Shown one piece after another: positions 10,970-19,239 of a stretch of DNA of 64,000 bases. This stretch comes from Eubacteriales bacterium (lineage in GTDB: Bacteria; Bacillota; Clostridia; Oscillospirales; Butyricicoccaceae). The DNA is taken from NCBI GenBank assembly GCA_030524285.1, contig JAUNGQ010000006.1, positions 61,936 to 125,935 of the forward strand, in the 5' to 3' direction. Position 1 is the first letter of the stretch, and each line of letters begins with the position of its first letter. The position numbers and the translations under genes are program-made. A model generated the notes under the pieces. It had not been told where the DNA came from, did not search any database, and saw nothing but the letters and a program-made list of their open reading frames with translations.

Positions 10970-10982
10970 TTTGATTGACAAA
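10970..10982. promoter_or_regulatory. FabT-like inverted repeat at the fabH transcription start
   Basis: TTTG-ATTGA-CAAA, a dyad with the same 4-5-4 layout as the FabT box of lactic bacteria (TTTGATTATCAAA). It lies just downstream of the predicted fabH start site, where a repressor would block transcription. No MarR/FabT gene is in the window. The assignment is by similarity only. Confidence 0.45.
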
Positions 10983-10995
10983 CTATCTTCGGTCT

Positions 10996-11024
10996 ATTAT
11001 AATAGCCTTGCCTATATTTGTCAA
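10996..11024 (-). promoter_or_regulatory. Sigma-A promoter of the fabH operon
   Basis: Minus-strand TTGACA (11019-11024) and TATAAT (10996-11001) separated by exactly 17 bp, a perfect consensus. It faces away from the divergent fabD gene. Confidence 0.9.
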
Positions 11025-11083
11025 ACATTTTTTAAAAATATGTCCAATAACATTCTTATAAATAGGAAAGTGAGCGTTATTTT

Positions 11084-12007
11084 ATGGGTATGTCAATCTT
11101 TTTTCCCGGTCAGGGTTCACAGTATCCCGGTATGGGACAATCAGCCTATGAGGGAAGTCCCGCAGCACGTGAAGTCTTTGCATGTGCATCCGATGTCACC
11201 AGACAATCGGTCACAAAACTATGCTTTGAAAGCACAAAAGAGGAGCTTTCCCGCACGGTAAACAGCCAAATTGCCATCTTTACCTGCTCCTTGGCTGTCC
11301 TAGCCGCTTGCCAGGAACAGGGCCTCACATTTGATGCCTGCGCCGGTTTTTCTCTTGGAGAATATACGGCTCTGGCAGCCTCGGGTATGCTTCACATGGA
11401 CGATGCAATTCGCCTGGTACAAAAGCGAGGGGAATTGATGCAGCAAGCCGCTGACCAAACCGATGGATGCATGGCGGCTGTACTTGGTTTGCCAGATGGA
11501 ACCGTAGAGGAAATCTGTTCCCAGACAGATGGCATCGTCCTTCCGGTCAATTATAACTGCGAGGGGCAGTTGGTCATTGCTGGTACAAAACAGGCTGTGC
11601 AGACGGCTGTGGACCGCTGCAAACAGGCCGGTGCGCGCCGTGCCGTACCGCTCGCAGTTTCCGGCGCATTCCATACGCCATTGATGGCAGAAGCTGCGGC
11701 AGAGCTTCGTAGCTTTGCAGAATCACTGCCGACACATACACCCTCTATGCCAGTCTATACCAATACAACCGGTCAGCTATTATCTGACAGCGATCTTCCG
11801 GCACATCTGGCACAGCACATGGTTTCCCCTGTTCGGTGGAAAACCCTTGTGCAAAATATGCTGTCCGATGGACACATGGCAGCGCTGGAGCTGGGACCCG
11901 GTAAAACCCTGACCGGCTTTGCCCGCCGGATTTCCAAACAGCTGTCCTGTCAGGCAGTTGAAACCATGGATCAGATCTGCATCGCCGCAGGAGGCACTTC
12001 GAAATGA
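11084..12007 (+). CDS. fabD: Malonyl-CoA:ACP transacylase
   Basis: 307 aa. The N-terminal FPGQGSQYPGMG motif, the nucleophile Ser90 in GFSLGEY and the catalytic His in VSGAFHTPLM are all present. It loads malonyl groups on ACP. The gene is divergent from fabH across a 130-bp control region, whereas in many Firmicutes fabD is inside the fabH operon. It overlaps the next gene by four bases. Confidence 0.96.
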   Translation: MGMSIFFPGQGSQYPGMGQSAYEGSPAAREVFACASDVTRQSVTKLCFESTKEELSRTVNSQIAIFTCSLAVLAACQEQGLTFDACAGFSLGEYTALAASGMLHMDDAIRLVQKRGELMQQAADQTDGCMAAVLGLPDGTVEEICSQTDGIVLPVNYNCEGQLVIAGTKQAVQTAVDRCKQAGARRAVPLAVSGAFHTPLMAEAAAELRSFAESLPTHTPSMPVYTNTTGQLLSDSDLPAHLAQHMVSPVRWKTLVQNMLSDGHMAALELGPGKTLTGFARRISKQLSCQAVETMDQICIAAGGTSK

Positions 12008-13101
12008 AGCTTCCTGCATTGCACATTGGTACACTACACGCCCGACTTCCTGTAATACAGGGCGGCATGGGGATTGGTATTTCTCTTTCCGGTCTGGCTT
12101 CCGCCGTCGCCAATGCCGGTGGCATTGGCATTATTTCCGGCGTTCAAATCGGTTTCCGCGAGCCGGACTTCCGTGAGAATCCGATCAAAGCCAATCTACG
12201 TGCCATTGCTTCTGAAATTAAAAAAGCACGGGAATTATCCCCGCGCGGCATCATCGGTATGAACTTTATGTCGATCGATGATCATTACGAGGAATATGTC
12301 TCCCAAGCTGTTGCAAACGGAATTGACCTCATCATCTCCGGCGCCGGTCTGCCGCTCTCCCTGCCCCGTCTGGTACAGGGAAGCAAAACACATATTGCTC
12401 CGATTGTATCGTCTGTACGCGCCTGCCGCCTGATTCTAACCTCATGGTGGAAAAAGCATCACCGTCTTCCGGATGCCGTCGTTGTTGAAGGCCCTATGGC
12501 AGGCGGACATCTCGGCTTTAAGCTGGAGGACTTATATGCAGGCACCTATCAACGGCTGGAGGATATTGTAACAGAGGTTTGCTCTTATGTCCAAACGTTT
12601 GCACAGGCACATAATGTCCGTATCCCGGTCATCGCTGCCGGCGGAATCAGCTGTCATGAAGATGTCTGCCGTATGATGCAGCTAGGCGCGGCTGGTGTAC
12701 AGGTTGGCACCGCATTTGTTACAACCGAGGAATGTGATGCTTCTGATGCGTTTAAGCAGGCATATTGCCATGCTACAGCTGATGATGTCCGCATCATCAA
12801 AAGTCCAACCGGCTTTGCAGCCCGTGCTGTGAATACGCCCTTTTGCCAGCAGGCATATGACCACGGCGGTATTCCGGTTACACACTGCTTCCGCTGTATG
12901 CCAAATATCTGTTCTCCGGCACGTTCGCCATATTGCCTGTCGCAGGCATTGATGGATGCCGCCAATGGTGCAGACTGCGGAGGTCTGGTATTCTGTGGGG
13001 CGCGTGTGGGAGAAATCCATACGATTTCGACTGTGCCGGAGGTTTTAAACCGACTGTGCCTTGCAGAAGCATCAACCTGTTGCAACGCAAACAGAACCTG
13101 A
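12004..13101 (+). CDS. NAD(P)H-dependent flavin oxidoreductase, FabK/nitronate monooxygenase family
   Basis: 365 aa TIM-barrel FMN protein. It has LPVIQGGMGIGISLSGLASA near the start, EGPMAGGHLG in the His-containing active-site loop, and the phosphate-binding PVIAAGGIS and GAAGVQVGTAF motifs. It is about 50 aa longer than FabK and has a Cys-rich C-terminal third. ATGA overlap with fabD implies coupled expression and a role in lipid synthesis, perhaps a second enoyl reductase or a nitronate monooxygenase-like detoxifier. The family is certain, the reaction is not. Confidence 0.85.
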   Translation: MKLPALHIGTLHARLPVIQGGMGIGISLSGLASAVANAGGIGIISGVQIGFREPDFRENPIKANLRAIASEIKKARELSPRGIIGMNFMSIDDHYEEYVSQAVANGIDLIISGAGLPLSLPRLVQGSKTHIAPIVSSVRACRLILTSWWKKHHRLPDAVVVEGPMAGGHLGFKLEDLYAGTYQRLEDIVTEVCSYVQTFAQAHNVRIPVIAAGGISCHEDVCRMMQLGAAGVQVGTAFVTTEECDASDAFKQAYCHATADDVRIIKSPTGFAARAVNTPFCQQAYDHGGIPVTHCFRCMPNICSPARSPYCLSQALMDAANGADCGGLVFCGARVGEIHTISTVPEVLNRLCLAEASTCCNANRT

Positions 13102-13113
13102 TCTTATGAAAAA

Positions 13114-13166
13114 GACCACATCCAACAATCGCAGGCAATTTCCTACGATCAGGATGCGGTCTTTTT
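13114..13166 (+). terminator. Terminator after the fabD operon
   Basis: GACC-CATCC pairs with GGATG-GGTC across a 34-base loop region and is followed by five T. It sits 13 bp after the flavoprotein stop codon. Confidence 0.75.
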
Positions 13167-13183
13167 ATACAGTTTTTTAATCT

Positions 13184-13711
13184 TCAAAACAGGTCTGTAT
13201 CCCGTGTCAGATATTCCCGGATTCCTTTTCCCATTCCATTACAATAACAGGTTTCTGTTTCCAGATCAACGACACACAGCCGCAATGCACTCCAGCCATA
13301 TTGATCCTTTTTATATTGCCGATAATCATTGGTTTGCCTGATTTTTCTCTGCAATTTTTTGTCCAGATTAGCTGTACATAATACAAAACTGATAAATGTA
13401 TATTCATGCGCCGGATTTTCTGCCGATACAAGTTCATCCTGCAGCTGCCTGAACAATAGCTTATATGCTGAAAAGGTTTGCTCATCCAATGTTTCACAGC
13501 AATCGAAAAAGCATTTTTCTCCGCAGATATTTTCCTTTGAAATGCTGCTTTTGATACCAAATAAATACCGTTTATTTTGCTGCTCGTATTGTGCAGTCAT
13601 TGGAAAACTTTTCCCACAAAAAACAACATTGCGTTGTGTCTGAAACGGCTGTGGATATCTTTTCTCCGCCCGCCATAGGAAACGCTCTGCTTTTGCCTCA
13701 AAACCCGTCAT
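13184..13711 (-). CDS. Uncharacterised protein
   Basis: 175 aa, soluble-looking, basic, with seven cysteines. No family was recognised. Codon use resembles the neighbours, and the start overlaps the upstream stop codon (ATGA), which supports translation as the second gene of a two-gene operon with the small membrane protein at 13708-13977. A CAGGACA site lies inside the upstream gene end. Confidence 0.6.
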   Translation of the reverse strand: MTGFEAKAERFLWRAEKRYPQPFQTQRNVVFCGKSFPMTAQYEQQNKRYLFGIKSSISKENICGEKCFFDCCETLDEQTFSAYKLLFRQLQDELVSAENPAHEYTFISFVLCTANLDKKLQRKIRQTNDYRQYKKDQYGWSALRLCVVDLETETCYCNGMGKGIREYLTRDTDLF

Positions 13712-13977
13712 TTGTCCTGATCTGCCATTTCGATTGGTCCAGCAGCCTCTTCTATTTCTTCCACAGGCACGTCCTTTTCTGCAAAATATTTGCCGTCAAT
13801 CCAATAGCCAATAGCTGTGCCGATGACCACACCGATAATTTGCAGTACATAGCTGTCCAGGTGAAACAATCCGGTTAAAAACAATCCTATCGCATAGCCG
13901 AGCGTCAGACCGAGAAATTCTGTACGCGGAACTGTATTAAAATATTTACGCTGTGTGCTGTGATATCCACGCTTCAT
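13708..13977 (-). CDS. Small two-helix membrane protein, uncharacterised
   Basis: 89 aa from an ATG at 13977 preceded by GGAGG. Two hydrophobic helices (about residues 20-34 and 40-57) are joined by a short LFHLDS turn and followed by an acidic tail. The GxxxG-like glycines in VIGTAIGYWIDG resemble small glycine-zipper membrane proteins. It is coupled to the unknown gene downstream. Function unknown. Confidence 0.6.
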   Translation of the reverse strand: MKRGYHSTQRKYFNTVPRTEFLGLTLGYAIGLFLTGLFHLDSYVLQIIGVVIGTAIGYWIDGKYFAEKDVPVEEIEEAAGPIEMADQDK

Positions 13978-14028
13978 AAACAAAGCCTCCCTATAAAACG
14001 AAATGGACAAATTTTGTGAAATTGGGAA

Positions 14029-14058
14029 CAAGGAAGCCCGCCGGAGCAGGCCCCCTTG
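14029..14058 (-). terminator. Stem-loop after the ABC permease gene
   Basis: On the minus strand CAAGGGGGCC pairs with GGCTTCCTTG (two G-U pairs), followed by TTCCCAATTTC. It lies 37 bp after the permease stop and probably ends the importer operon. The T tract is weak. Confidence 0.55.
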
Positions 14059-14094
14059 CTTGTAAGGAAAGTAAAATGAAACTGAAAATAAATT

Positions 14095-15087
14095 TTATAC
14101 CTTTGCCTTTGCTGCAGCCTCCTTACGGCGAGCAGATGCAGACATAGCTTCACGATATACATCGAGGAGTACGGCTGCGATAATTACCAGACCGAGAACC
14201 ATATTCTGTACTGCGGAACTGATAGCTAGTAGGGTGAAGCCATTGCGCAGCGCTGCAATAACCAGCGCGCCGAGCATGGTACCGAGCATAGTGCCCTTGC
14301 CGCCCATAAAGGATGCACCGCCGATAACGCAGGATGCAATCGCATCGGTATCATACGGCTGGATTGCAGTTGCACCGTTAGCGGTTCCGGAACGACCAAG
14401 GTTAACAATACCTGCAATGCCTGCCATAAAGCCGGATACTACATAGCAGAAGGTCAGGACGTTTGCAGAGTTGATACCGGAAAGACGAGTTGCCTCCGGG
14501 TTGCCGCCTGCACAGTAGATGGAACGGCCCAGCGCTGTGCGAGTCAGCAGGATATGCATAATAACATAAATAACAATAACAACGATATAGCCGATCGGGA
14601 AACCGCCGACAGTTGCAGTGCCCAACCACATAACAGAATCCGGGAAGCCGGAAACCATCTGGGAACCGGTTACCAGCAGAGCAGCGCCCCACAGGAAGTT
14701 CTTCATACCCAACGTGGATACAAACGGATGCGGCAGATGCAGACGGGTCAGCAACAGACCATTGATAAGGCCAATTACCGTACCTGCAATCAGCGGAGTT
14801 ACGATCAGGAGCACCGGATTGGTAATGCCCTTATTCACCAACATACCAACCATACAGGAACAGAATATCGCGTTCGCACCAACGGACAGGTCAATACCTG
14901 CGGTAATCAAACACAGTAGCATGCCGGCAGCAGTTAACGCAATAAAGATTGTCTGCTTGAAAACAGACATGATATTATTATAGGTCAGAAAGGTATCACT
15001 GACAATTGTCAGAATAACGCACAAAATAAGCAGTGCGCCGATTGTACCAGCATACTGGCCCAAGCCGCCAAATTTTTTCTTACTCAT
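14095..15087 (-). CDS. Sugar ABC transporter permease (RbsC/BPD_transp_2 family)
   Basis: 330 aa, about nine to ten transmembrane helices. Family features include TFLTYNNIMSVFKQT near the N-terminus, ITAGIDLSVGA and GGASFMGGKGTMLGTMLGA. It forms the membrane channel, normally as a homodimer, of a ribose/galactose/myo-inositol-type importer with the ATPase encoded just upstream; the reading frames overlap by 8 bp. The substrate cannot be read from sequence, but the linked iolG-like gene suggests a cyclitol or related sugar. Confidence 0.92.
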   Translation of the reverse strand: MSKKKFGGLGQYAGTIGALLILCVILTIVSDTFLTYNNIMSVFKQTIFIALTAAGMLLCLITAGIDLSVGANAIFCSCMVGMLVNKGITNPVLLIVTPLIAGTVIGLINGLLLTRLHLPHPFVSTLGMKNFLWGAALLVTGSQMVSGFPDSVMWLGTATVGGFPIGYIVVIVIYVIMHILLTRTALGRSIYCAGGNPEATRLSGINSANVLTFCYVVSGFMAGIAGIVNLGRSGTANGATAIQPYDTDAIASCVIGGASFMGGKGTMLGTMLGALVIAALRNGFTLLAISSAVQNMVLGLVIIAAVLLDVYREAMSASARRKEAAAKAKV

Positions 15088-16588
15088 CTAATGTACCTCC
15101 CCATGCTGCCTTCATCAGGCTTTCCTGATTAAAATGCTTGCTATCACGGTCTACAGTTGCCATCACTCTGCCGCCTCGCATTACAATGACACGATCGGAC
15201 ATACCGAGAATCTCCGGCATTTCAGAGGAAACCATGATAACACATTTTCCTTCCTTCACAAGACGGTTCATAACATTGTATACTTCAATTTTTGCGCCTA
15301 CATCAATGCCGCGCGTCGGTTCATCAAAGATAAAGATCTCGGCCTCTGTGTTGACCCACTTGCCGATAACGACCTTCTGCTGATTACCGCCGGACAGCTG
15401 TCCTACGATCTCATCAATGGAAGGTGTCTTAATGCGCAGCGATGTAATGTTTTCCTTTCCTGTTTCCAAAATCCGCTTCTGGTTGAGGAACGGGCCGTCG
15501 CAGAAGCCCTTCAAATTTGCCATAATCAGATTATTACGGATGGATTCCGCAAGTACCAGACCCTGTCCCTTACGGTCTTCTGTCAGAAATGCAATACCTG
15601 CCTGAATTGCCTGCGTAGGACTTTTGATCTTGACTTCTTTTCCGTCAATAAAAATCTTACCACTGTCCAGCGAGTCCGCACCAAAGATCGCACGCATGGT
15701 TTCGGTACGTCCTGCACCAACCAATCCGGCGAAACCCAGAACCTGTCCACGGTATGCTTCAAAGCTGACATCATCCAAAACGCCGCCTTCTACCAGATGC
15801 TCCGCTTTCAAAGCGACTTCGCCCTTTGTGCCGAATTCCTTCGGAAACAGATTGTCCAGTGTACGACCTACCATCGCTGCAATCAGCGAATCATTATCCC
15901 AGTCCTTAATCTCTCTGGTATCGACATACTGTCCATCACGGATAACCGTCACACGGTCACACAATTCAAACAGTTCTTCCAGCTTATGGGATACGAAGAC
16001 AATGCCAACACCGTTGTCGCGCAGCTTCCGGCAGGTAACCATCAGCTGTTCTACTTCTTTCTCACCGAGGGAAGAAGTCGGCTCGTCCATGATAATCATT
16101 TTTGCATCGATTAAAACCGCCTTTGCAATTTCGATCATCTGCTGAACGCCCATGCCGAACGTGCCCGCAGCTTGGGTTGGGTCAACATCCTGACCCAAAG
16201 ACGCCATAACTTCCTTTGCCTTCTTATGCATGGTCTTGTAATCAAGCAGCCCGCCCGGCCCCTTGATCCATTTGTTGATAAAGATATTGTCTGTAATACT
16301 CAGCTGCTTTTCCATATTCAGCTCCTGATATACACAGGCAATTCCAGCTGCAGCGGATTCATTCGGATTTTTGAAGGATAGCTTCTGTCCATTGACATAA
16401 ATTTCGCCTTCATCCGGCTTATGTACACCAGTCAGCACCTTAATCAGTGTTGATTTTCCTGCACCATTTTCACCGATCAAACCCAGAATCTCGCCCGGCT
16501 TTACTGCCAGCTGCATTTGATCGAGTGCAACAACACCCGGAAATATTTTGGTACAGTTACGCAGCTCTACTACATATTCACTACTCAT
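15080..16588 (-). CDS. Sugar ABC transporter ATPase, tandem-domain (RbsA/MglA type)
   Basis: 502 aa with two ABC modules. The first has Walker A GENGAGKST at about residue 39 and Walker B MIIMDEPTSSL. The second has a degenerate P-loop (GLVGAGRTE), the signature LSGGNQQKV and Walker B IFIFDEPTRGID. A degenerate second P-loop is normal for this carbohydrate-importer class. It energises the permease encoded immediately downstream. The substrate-binding gene is upstream, separated by a stem-loop. Confidence 0.95.
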   Translation of the reverse strand: MSSEYVVELRNCTKIFPGVVALDQMQLAVKPGEILGLIGENGAGKSTLIKVLTGVHKPDEGEIYVNGQKLSFKNPNESAAAGIACVYQELNMEKQLSITDNIFINKWIKGPGGLLDYKTMHKKAKEVMASLGQDVDPTQAAGTFGMGVQQMIEIAKAVLIDAKMIIMDEPTSSLGEKEVEQLMVTCRKLRDNGVGIVFVSHKLEELFELCDRVTVIRDGQYVDTREIKDWDNDSLIAAMVGRTLDNLFPKEFGTKGEVALKAEHLVEGGVLDDVSFEAYRGQVLGFAGLVGAGRTETMRAIFGADSLDSGKIFIDGKEVKIKSPTQAIQAGIAFLTEDRKGQGLVLAESIRNNLIMANLKGFCDGPFLNQKRILETGKENITSLRIKTPSIDEIVGQLSGGNQQKVVIGKWVNTEAEIFIFDEPTRGIDVGAKIEVYNVMNRLVKEGKCVIMVSSEMPEILGMSDRVIVMRGGRVMATVDRDSKHFNQESLMKAAWGGTLDE

Positions 16589-16633
16589 TGACTACTCACC
16601 CTTTCCGTGAAAGAGAATGAATTTTTAAAGATT

Positions 16634-16662
16634 CCCCTGACCGATACCAAACCGATCAGGGG
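16634..16662 (-). terminator. Intercistronic stem-loop between binding protein and ATPase genes
   Basis: CCCCTGA pairs with TCAGGGG around a 15-base loop in the 120-bp gap. Without a proper T tract it is more likely a partial terminator or 3'-end stabiliser, which would keep binding-protein transcripts more abundant than the importer, as in other binding-protein-dependent systems. Confidence 0.6.
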
Positions 16663-16708
16663 ATATCTCATCTTTTCTTATTATTCTTAGATTATAGAGA
16701 GCCGGAGA

Positions 16709-17731
16709 TTATTCGTCCCACAGACCCTTATCCTTCATATCAGAGATGTAGTCATCGATATTTTCAGAGGAAACTGCCAGAGAACCGGAATCGATAAAGG
16801 AATCGACTTCATTGCCATCCAGCACGTTTACAGCTGCTTCAACTGCCTTATAACCCATGTCATAGCCCAGCTGTGCAACGTCCATAGCCAACGTACCCTG
16901 CTCAATCAGCTCAATTGCGGCCTGATTGCCGTCGAAGCCACACACAATCGTATCAGCATATGCCGCGCTGCCGGAATCCTGAATAATCTTTACAGCTGCT
17001 ACAGCCATATCATCACAGGTGTTCAGAATGATGTCAACGCCATCCGGATACTTCTGGATGATGCCTTCCATTGCAGTTGCAGCCTTTTCGGCCAGTGCAT
17101 CACAGTACTGAACCTCAATAACCTCGCCGCCTGCTTCCTCAATACCTTCGGTGTAGCCTTCGAGACGGGTATCATGCGTTTCATCGCCCTGTACGCCGGT
17201 CAGAACAATCGCAGTCGGCTTTTCTACACCTGCTGCCTTTGCAGCTTCTGCAGCTGCCGTACCGCCAGCCTTTGCAGCGTCAAAGTTACCAGTGCCAACA
17301 AATGCAGACTTCTTTTCGGAATCAAAATCGGTATCCAAAGCAACAATGACCTTATCTGTACTAGCAACCTTTGTTGCAGCTGCCGCAGACTGCTGTGGAG
17401 CGATGACAACTGCATCATAATCGCTGCCCAGAGCCGTTTCAATCATGTTTGCCTGTTCATCATATGCAGTTGCGGAGGTTGGAGACTGGATTTCAACGTT
17501 AACGTTATCATGCTCCTCCGCATAAGCCTTTGCGCCAGCAATAACCTTATTGAAGTGACCGTCTGTCAGCTTTACAATGACGCAAACGTTATACGCATCA
17601 TCTGAAGAGCTGGAAGCGCCGGAACCGGAGGTGGAAGCAGATGAACTGGAGGAGTCGCCACAACCTGCCAACATACTTACACACATAGCGCCTGCAAGCG
17701 CCATACCCATAAACCTTTTTTTCATTGTCAT
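16709..17731 (-). CDS. Sugar ABC transporter substrate-binding lipoprotein (periplasmic-binding-protein-like I)
   Basis: 340 aa. The N-terminus is a lipoprotein signal: basic MKKR, hydrophobic core and an LAGC lipobox with Cys24, then a Ser-rich linker to about residue 45. The remainder is an RbsB-type two-lobe binding fold with a PTAIVLTGVQGDETHDTRLEGY hinge-region segment split across lobes and GFDGNQAAIELIEQG near the end. It should be tethered to the outer face of the membrane and deliver substrate to the adjacent importer. It has its own promoter with the shared AraC-type element. Confidence 0.9.
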   Translation of the reverse strand: MTMKKRFMGMALAGAMCVSMLAGCGDSSSSSASTSGSGASSSSDDAYNVCVIVKLTDGHFNKVIAGAKAYAEEHDNVNVEIQSPTSATAYDEQANMIETALGSDYDAVVIAPQQSAAAATKVASTDKVIVALDTDFDSEKKSAFVGTGNFDAAKAGGTAAAEAAKAAGVEKPTAIVLTGVQGDETHDTRLEGYTEGIEEAGGEVIEVQYCDALAEKAATAMEGIIQKYPDGVDIILNTCDDMAVAAVKIIQDSGSAAYADTIVCGFDGNQAAIELIEQGTLAMDVAQLGYDMGYKAVEAAVNVLDGNEVDSFIDSGSLAVSSENIDDYISDMKDKGLWDE

Positions 17732-18193
17732 AATCTTTCCGTCCTTTCATCTTTGACTTTTCTTGCTTTCTATCATTACACCGATCACACAGTGTTTATG
17801 ATCCATCATTCCGATACGTAAATAATTGCAGATATTTCGACTGCTTTATACATAAAACCAACCATATAACAACAAAATTATCATCTTTTGCCATATCTGT
17901 TTGATTTTGGTTCCGTTTTATAACCTCCGTTATAATACATAACTTCTATTGTTATTATAAAGAGATTATTGTTAAAGTCGTTAGAAAAATATTGCTGAAT
18001 TTCCTCGGTATTTTGATGGAATTTTCAACACGATTTGTATTTTCTTGCTTTGGCTTCTGATTTTTTATAATTAAATTTGTGCAATTTAACAATGTATGAT
18101 AAGCCCCGATCTTTACATGAAGAAAACACAATTGGACGCCTGACCGCACAACACAATATAATTGATCTAAACGATAATTTTTAAAAACAATAT
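17732..18193. other. 462-bp control region upstream of the binding-protein gene
   Basis: AT-rich, with no convincing reading frame. It holds a promoter with the shared element (17954-18004) and, next to the upstream gene's end, A/T tracts. The predicted transcript would have a leader of about 215 nt before the binding-protein start codon, in which no strong hairpin was seen. Confidence 0.6.
17954..18004 (-). promoter_or_regulatory. Predicted AraC-controlled promoter of the ABC importer operon
   Basis: Minus-strand TATAAT (17954-17959) lacks a good -35 hexamer. Upstream, at 17980-18004, are CTAAC, AGCA and GGAAA blocks, with CTAAC beginning exactly 25 nt before TATAAT. The same blocks at the same spacing precede the iolG-like gene and the hairpin-array promoter, which suggests control by the AraC protein encoded at 20690-21538. 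Confidence 0.6.
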
Positions 18194-19141
18194 TTAGTCG
18201 AAATCCTTCGGCATTGCTTCCTTCAGTACAACGGTAGACTTTTTCAGTCCGGTCAGCGCCGGCATGGTCAGATCCTCCATTTCCTGGCTGATCGGTCCGT
18301 CATAACCAGTCATGCTGAGGCAGGAAAGGAATTCCTTCCACCAGCGGACATCATGGCCATGACCGAGTGCAACATAGTTCCATGTACGCTGTGCGAATTT
18401 GTCAATCGTCTTGGTATCGAGTACGCCGTCCGGTCCGATATAGTTGGTTTCCATACGGACGTCCTTGGCATGTACATGATAGATGCGGTCTGCTCCCAGC
18501 TTCTTAATGGCAGTAATCGGATCACCGCCCATCCACATCAGATGGCTCGGGTCAAAGTTCATGCCAACCATCGGGCCTACAGCGTCCCGCAGACGGATCA
18601 GCGTCTCCGGATTATATACCATCTGGCAACCATGGTTTTCCAGTGCAATTTTCTCAATGCCGTTTTCCTTTGCCAGCTCAACAGTCTTTTTCCAATACGG
18701 AATCAAAACCTCTTCCCATTGCCAGTTCAGAATCCTGGTTGTAATCGGCGGCCAGCTTGTTACAATCCAGTTCGGCGTAGTGTCCGTCGGGGATCCGCCC
18801 GGGCAGCCAGACATCATAACAATCTTCTTGATACCCAGCAGCCCTGCCAGTTTAAAGGTCTTCTCAACAACCTCCTGATGCTGCCTGCCTTCTTCGTTCG
18901 GCGCAAGCTGATTGCCAGAGCAGTTCAACACTTCCAGAACCAGACCGCGCTTTGCAATAGCGTCCATGAAGTTCTTTCGTGCTTCTTCGCTCGCAAGCAT
19001 CTTGTCGAGGTTAATATGCGGCGCCTGAGACCAGTTACCACATGCAATTTCAATGGATTCATAGCCCAAACCGGCTACAGTATCCAGCATTTCTTCAAAA
19101 GGCATATAGCCCAGACAATCGGTATTCAAACAAAATCTCAT
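18194..19141 (-). CDS. Sugar phosphate isomerase/epimerase-family TIM-barrel enzyme
   Basis: 315 aa, xylose-isomerase-like (AP endonuclease 2) barrel. Metal-ligand style motifs are visible: Glu in KIALENHG, the NFDPSHLMWMGGD strand with Asp/His, HVHAKD, and a final Glu in SQEMED. Start ATG at 19141 has AAAGGA upstream. It follows the iolG-like gene in one operon, so isomerisation, epimerisation or dehydration of the ketone made by that dehydrogenase is likely. It is clearly paralogous to the enzyme at 56526-57524 (shared YVAxGxGHDxxWWKEF segment). Confidence 0.85.
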   Translation of the reverse strand: MRFCLNTDCLGYMPFEEMLDTVAGLGYESIEIACGNWSQAPHINLDKMLASEEARKNFMDAIAKRGLVLEVLNCSGNQLAPNEEGRQHQEVVEKTFKLAGLLGIKKIVMMSGCPGGSPTDTTPNWIVTSWPPITTRILNWQWEEVLIPYWKKTVELAKENGIEKIALENHGCQMVYNPETLIRLRDAVGPMVGMNFDPSHLMWMGGDPITAIKKLGADRIYHVHAKDVRMETNYIGPDGVLDTKTIDKFAQRTWNYVALGHGHDVRWWKEFLSCLSMTGYDGPISQEMEDLTMPALTGLKKSTVVLKEAMPKDFD

Positions 19142-19239
19142 TGTCTTGTATCCTTTCTTATATATCATGGAATGGTAAAAGAACGATTGTGCCGCCGAAC
19201 TGTTTGTAGCATGGCGGCACAATAGCCTGTTAATCAGAA

